From: Patiria miniata
Taxonomy: Eukaryota > Echinodermata > Asteroidea > Valvatida > Asterinidae
Length of the DNA stretch: 64,000 bases
Assembly (NCBI RefSeq): GCF_015706575.1
Contig: NW_024037056.1
Location: forward strand, 10,429,176 to 10,493,175
Direction: 5' to 3'
The number at the start of each line of letters is the position of its first letter. Position 1 is the first letter of the stretch. The notes beneath the pieces are model-generated. The model was given only the letters and a program-made list of their open reading frames with translations. It did not search any database and was not told the origin of the DNA. This document shows positions 61,769 through 64,000 of this stretch, piece by piece. Both the position numbers and the translations under genes were made by a program.

Positions 61769-64000
61769 GTAAGATGGTATTGTGTTTTTTTTACAGGCCA
61801 TTGTGGCCTTTAATTAGTGGTATTTTACTAGCCACTGAAGGCTATTTTAATTTACATTTTGAACACTATTACTAATTTTCTTGCCAAAAAAAGAGAAAGA
61901 AATGAATTTTGCCACTGGTAAGGCCCAAAAAAAATAGTTCTTCTTCCAATTACATGGCATTTGAAAATAGGGTAGGTACCGGTAGGTAGGGAATTTTTTT
62001 TTTTTTGCAAATTTTTTGTGTACGATCATATGGAGGCTTCTGCGTGTAGTCAAGGGTAAAAGGTAGAAATTGATGGTTTTGGGTGTTATTTTCTCATTTT
62101 TCCAATAAAAAAATTAGGGTAGGGGCTGTCAGAATAGGGTACATGTAGGTACCGGTAGGGAAACCAGAAGCAGAACTATTTATTTTTTTTGGCCTGAGGT
62201 TGATTATTTTTCTTTATGTGAACTGGTCATTAAAAGTGGTAAATAATCATTTTTTCTAAAACCAGTTGTATTTTATTTGAAATGGCCAGTAAAACTGGCT
62301 TCCAGTGGTAAAAATTTACTGGCCAGTTTTGTCACAATAACGGCATCCAATCAAATAGACTGCCCAAAAGAAACTTGAAAAGTTTTAACTCCCATTTTTC
62401 AAAAAAAAATGACACTTGAAAGAAGTAGAACAATTGAAATGAATAGAATAAACAACCACCGGCATTAATTTCACCTAATTGCTTAATTTTGACGTTACTT
62501 CGGCATTTATTCCATTCTCGTAATTTATGAAGTGCACAAGAGCCCTCGAAACCATAACATTGGACTCTGAAACTCTCGCACTGTGACATTTATAATAATT
62601 CCCTGCTATGAATGGCCTATTTATTTCCCTGAAAATTAGGTTAGTTCCGATATTTATCTTGTCTGCTATTTAACTAGTGCTCCGCCTTCCAATGCAATTA
62701 ATAATCTGTTTTAGAACTTGAGCATAATTGTAGTATAAGTTTGTTTATAAATAATTGAAAGTACCGTACATGTACCGGTAGAGTGTGGTATCATGTACAT
62801 GTACTGAACCACCGTGAACTGTGCAAAACATGTGAATGGGTATGGTCTAGAAATTAACGTAAGGTTAACCCTCCTGCTATTTAAACAGTCACAGACAGTC
62901 AAAATTTCCATCCACTTTCCCTGCTATACTCTTAACAAAGGCTAGTCACCAGTAGTCGGATCATATGTCAAGCAAGCACTGTGACTAGCCAAACTCACTC
63001 AAGTTAAGTAACAGACCATGAACAGACAAAGCAGGCAAGTTGTAGGCACAGCTGGCTTATCAATCACCCACAGCCAAAGCAAAGCTGTATCAAGTTACTT
63101 AAACAGTCCCAGCCAGTCAATCCTGCTTTATGTAGGCTGGGAATTCTTAACTGTTGAAAACAGTCACTTGATTGATTTTGACTGAAAGGACTTCTTGGCA
63201 CAGAATGTATGTTTGCATATCTAGGAGGGTTATCAGACGTTCTACTGTACTGTAAACATTATTGGAAACTTCAGATTTCGTCCTTCCCCAAAAATATATG
63301 ATACCGCACACTTTGAAAATTCCTAACCCTTCCAAAATGTAGTTTTTAAGACTTAGGCCTACATAAGTTTGTACATAATGTTTGTGTACTTGTACTATAC
63401 CGGTTCATGTGAACATTTACCGTAGTTTAGTTGGTGGTAACTTAAATTGCCAATGAATGCTCAACAACTCAGTCATTGTACTTTTAGAGTGCAAAGTCGG
63501 ACTCATCAGAAGATCATTGTACTTTCATAACAAGGCCAGTAATGTGACCCATTAATAATAATGGGCCATAGAGGCACACAGAAAGTGCCTATTCTATTAA
63601 GTAATAAGAGGTCCCCTGGGTGCTGGTATGTGTATACATGTGTACATCTCTGTATCTGAACGGTTGCCTCAGAGTTTTCTTTGGTGAAAAAAAGTATCCC
63701 TGTTTTCTGACACAAAGGTGGGTTTGTTTTTTTCATCTGAAAAATTGAGGTCCTGATTAGAAATATCAGTTTCTTTTGTTGGCAGTATTGTCTTTGATTT
63801 GAGCAACAATCAGGGCCCAGTTTCCTATACTTGTACATGTAGAGCTGCAACAAGCGAAGACTGTTCGCTAATTAAATTTATTCAGAATTTGTTTTAATAA
63901 TGGTGAGGGGTAGGCCTATTGCAGTGGTTCACAAAGTATTTTGGCTTTTGTGCATGCCAACATAATTTACATACAATGTAAATTCCAAAACTAGTTAGAG
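61769..64000 (+). other. intron of the plus-strand gene, running off the right edge
   Basis: AT-rich, with repeated TAGGTACCGGTAGG at 61973-61990 and 62145-62160, ACATGTACCGGTA motifs near 62765 and the dispersed repeat at 62860-63150. No further coding exon recognised. Confidence 0.5.
62860..63150 (+). repeat. dispersed repeat, partner of 14360-14525
   Basis: AGGCTAGTCACCAGTAGTC, CAAGCAAGCACTGTGACTAG and AACAGACCATGAACAGAC are the reverse complement of the intronic copy at 14.4 kb. This copy extends further. Confidence 0.6.

Overview
The window is animal nuclear DNA: intron-rich, AT-rich, full of short inverted-repeat transposons, tRNA-derived SINEs and ACATGTAC-type simple sequence, with coding exons that obey GT-AG splicing. 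The genes and repeats fit a marine invertebrate deuterostome. An echinoderm, perhaps a sea star, is my best guess, mainly because of the 'GCTTAGCA' fold-back repeats and the ACATGTAC clusters. That is recognition from memory, not a search.

Two host genes can be read. On the minus strand, from about 39.6 kb down past the left edge, lies a homologue of KIAA0319L / KIAA0319. Sixteen exons join in phase without any free choice. They encode a signal-anchor N-terminus, a MANSC-type cysteine module, two EGF-like modules, an acidic Pro/Thr-rich linker and five PKD domains. The C-terminal part of the protein (membrane span and tail) lies off the left end. The third PKD domain has one exon that is exactly one base short for its frame. 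On the plus strand, from 54.7 kb past the right edge, lies a gene I cannot name. It has two alternative first coding exons (54669-55713 and 59712-59817), both ending in phase 1 and both joining to 60218-60365 and then 61173-61768. Its product has a disordered Ser/Pro/His-rich N-terminus, a long coiled coil and a conserved-looking block ending in a Trp/Pro/Cys motif.

The rest is repeats. The introns of the first gene (1-39 kb) hold many fold-back MITEs, SINEs and a tandem satellite at 11.2-12.7 kb with an exact 565-bp higher-order period. The 40-54 kb interval between the genes holds the same repeat families, poly-C/poly-G tracts and a (TTTG)n microsatellite, with no convincing coding exon. 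The main MITE families are: TTAA-flanked elements with a central palindrome (seven copies), TTAACCCTAA-ended elements (five long copies plus fragments), CAGGG-ended fold-backs with TA-like targets, a 494-bp near-perfect fold-back (two copies in opposite orientation), and a GGTGT-ended family (three copies). Several elements are nested in each other, which gives relative ages. I saw no reverse transcriptase, integrase or transposase reading frame, no functional tRNA or rRNA gene, and nothing of bacterial type.
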